Below are positions 22,684 through 23,610 of a stretch of DNA of 23,610 nucleotides, in pieces. The stretch comes from Spirochaetia bacterium (GTDB taxonomy: Bacteria > Spirochaetota > Spirochaetia > Treponematales > Breznakiellaceae). The stretch's first letter is position 1. The number at the start of each line of letters is the position of its first letter. The DNA lies in contig BNVB01000035.1 in the NCBI GenBank assembly GCA_025997795.1, positions 1 through 23,610 on the forward strand, written 5' to 3'. Below the pieces are notes generated by a model. The model did not search any database and was not told the DNA's origin. It saw only the letters and a program-made list of their open reading frames with translations. The position numbers and the translations under genes are program-made.

Positions 22684-23610
22684 ATGCATAAATCCCCGGT
22701 ATATCCGCGTCTGCTTTTTTTATTCCTTGCCTTGTGCCTTCTTTCCTGCAGGAAGGATGCCGATAACTCCGGTGTTTCCGCTGGGCCAAGTGCGGCCCGG
22801 CCGGGATTGCAGCAAAGGGGAGACCGGTTTACCATTGGTTTTTCCATCGCCACAGCCACCTTTATTGTTGAACGGTGGAATAAGGATCTTAAGATCTTTA
22901 CCAGTGCAGCCCAGGAATTGGGCGCCGATGTAATCGTTCAGCTTTCCGCCGGAGGCATACAGGAACAGATATCCCAGATCAACTACATGGTAAACCAGAA
23001 TATCGATATCCTGGTGGTAATTGCCCACGATACGGAACTTATCGCCGAAGCTATACGGCAGCTTAAGGATGCGGGAATTCCTGTCATCGCCTACGACCGG
23101 CTTATCCAGGGAGTTCCCCTGGATGCGTATGTTTCCTTTGATTCCCGCGAAGTGGGCCGCCAGTTTGGCAGGGCGCTCCGTTCCGCCGTACCCCAGGGGA
23201 ATTATCTGGCGGTGAACGGTTCCATCCACGATGTAAACAGTTCCGACATAAGCGCAGGACTCCATGAAATTATCGATCCCCTCATCCAGTCCGGGGCCGT
23301 ACATTTGCGGGAAATCTGGCTGGAAGAATGGAGTTCCGACGAGGCCCTGGAAAAAATTGAAGGTATCTTTGAGGAAACGGTAGATTTTGATGCCATCATG
23401 GGGGGCAACGATGCCATTGCCGGAGCGGCAATACAGCTTTTGGCCGAACGCCGCCTGGCGGGTAAAGTTGTTGTGGTAGGCCAGGATGCGGCGGCTATGG
23501 TGGTAAAGGAATTTCAGCTCAAAGAAACGCTGGAGCAGCTGGGGAAAAAACCCGCCCTCGTGGTTACCGACAGCCAGGCTTTTGCCAGGGTTTCTGCCGA
23601 TACGCCGCCG
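22684..23610 (+). CDS. XylF-like sugar-binding lipoprotein, 3' part replaced by a hydF fragment (partial)
   Basis: Periplasmic-binding-protein family 1 lipoprotein resembling the D-xylose-binding component of a sugar ABC importer. The signal peptide MHKSPVYPRLLFLFLALCLL leads to a lipobox SC at Cys22. XylF-like stretches follow: FTIGFSIATATFIVERWNKD, LGADVIVQLSAGGIQEQISQ, IDILVVIAHD, GIPVIAYDRLIQGVPLDAYV, VSFDSREVGRQFG and IMGGNDAIAGAAIQLL. The authentic sequence ends at VVVVGQDA near residue 267, where a XylF would continue with about 60-80 further residues (GQDADLxA...). Instead the frame passes into DAAAMVVKEFQLKETL, which is HydF sequence, and stays open to the window edge. Xylose is only the family label; another pentose is possible. 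The 3' replacement may be real or an assembly chimera. Confidence 0.88.
   Translation, partial: MHKSPVYPRLLFLFLALCLLSCRKDADNSGVSAGPSAARPGLQQRGDRFTIGFSIATATFIVERWNKDLKIFTSAAQELGADVIVQLSAGGIQEQISQINYMVNQNIDILVVIAHDTELIAEAIRQLKDAGIPVIAYDRLIQGVPLDAYVSFDSREVGRQFGRALRSAVPQGNYLAVNGSIHDVNSSDISAGLHEIIDPLIQSGAVHLREIWLEEWSSDEALEKIEGIFEETVDFDAIMGGNDAIAGAAIQLLAERRLAGKVVVVGQDAAAMVVKEFQLKETLEQLGKKPALVVTDSQAFARVSADTPP
23484..23610. repeat. Right arm of the 127-base inverted repeat (at the window end)
   Basis: Identical to the reverse complement of 20982-21108 over all 127 bases. It begins within a GGATGCG shared by both parents at the junction and runs to the last base of the window, so its true length is unknown. 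Confidence 0.97.

Noticed and set aside
1..23610. CRISPR arrays, tRNA or rRNA genes, transposases, phage or defence-system genes
   Set aside because: None was seen; apart from the 127-base inverted copy, no recombination or mobile-element signature was found.

Overview
The window reads as spirochaete chromosome, most likely a Treponema of the termite-gut or related free-living type. This rests on the gene content and not on any marker-gene search: a lipoprotein fusing cyclophilin and FKBP domains, several lipoproteins and OmpA-like envelope proteins, an ATC-hydrolase-family protein, an XylF-type sugar-binding lipoprotein, and HydF, the maturase of [FeFe]-hydrogenase, all at roughly balanced GC. 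There are no tRNA or rRNA genes, CRISPR arrays, transposases or phage genes.

Layout. (1) 1-8531, all minus strand: a long cluster that reads, in transcription order, Lys/Pro/Ala-rich protein of unknown function, DUF4349-type lipoprotein, ATC-hydrolase-family protein, PHP-domain phosphoesterase, D-Ala-D-Ala ligase, then a peptide-type ABC importer (binding protein, DppB-like, DppC-like running off the left edge). The binding protein has lost its signal peptide at an abrupt junction with the 3' end of ddl. (2) 8584-10216, plus strand: cyclophilin-FKBP lipoprotein with a terminator, then a small XRE regulator. (3) 10259-14233, plus strand: operon of glycerate kinase, small coiled-coil protein, glycerophosphodiester phosphodiesterase and lipid II flippase MurJ. 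(4) 14258-18159, minus strand: secreted protein of unknown function, OmpA-like protein on a long helical repeat stalk, and aspartyl-tRNA synthetase. (5) 18267-20504, plus strand: PBP1C-type peptidoglycan synthase. (6) 20544-22627, minus strand: HydF and a short MetF-like protein. (7) 22684 to the right edge, plus strand: XylF-like lipoprotein.

A theme is cell-envelope building (Ddl, MurJ, PBP1C, OmpA-like stalk, lipoproteins). A second strand is energy and one-carbon metabolism (HydF, MetF-like, glycerate kinase).

Three observations stand out. First, the last 127 bases are a perfect inverted copy of an internal part of hydF, joined in frame to the sugar-binding protein gene; this is either a real inverted duplication or a fold-back chimera at a contig end. 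Second, nearly every gene that begins a transcription unit has a -10-like hexamer only 6-8 bases before its start codon and no Shine-Dalgarno, whereas several genes inside operons do have one, which suggests leaderless mRNAs as the normal mode for first genes. Third, the metF/xylF-like intergenic region holds a perfect 8-3-8 palindrome whose two arms supply the -35 hexamer of each divergent promoter.
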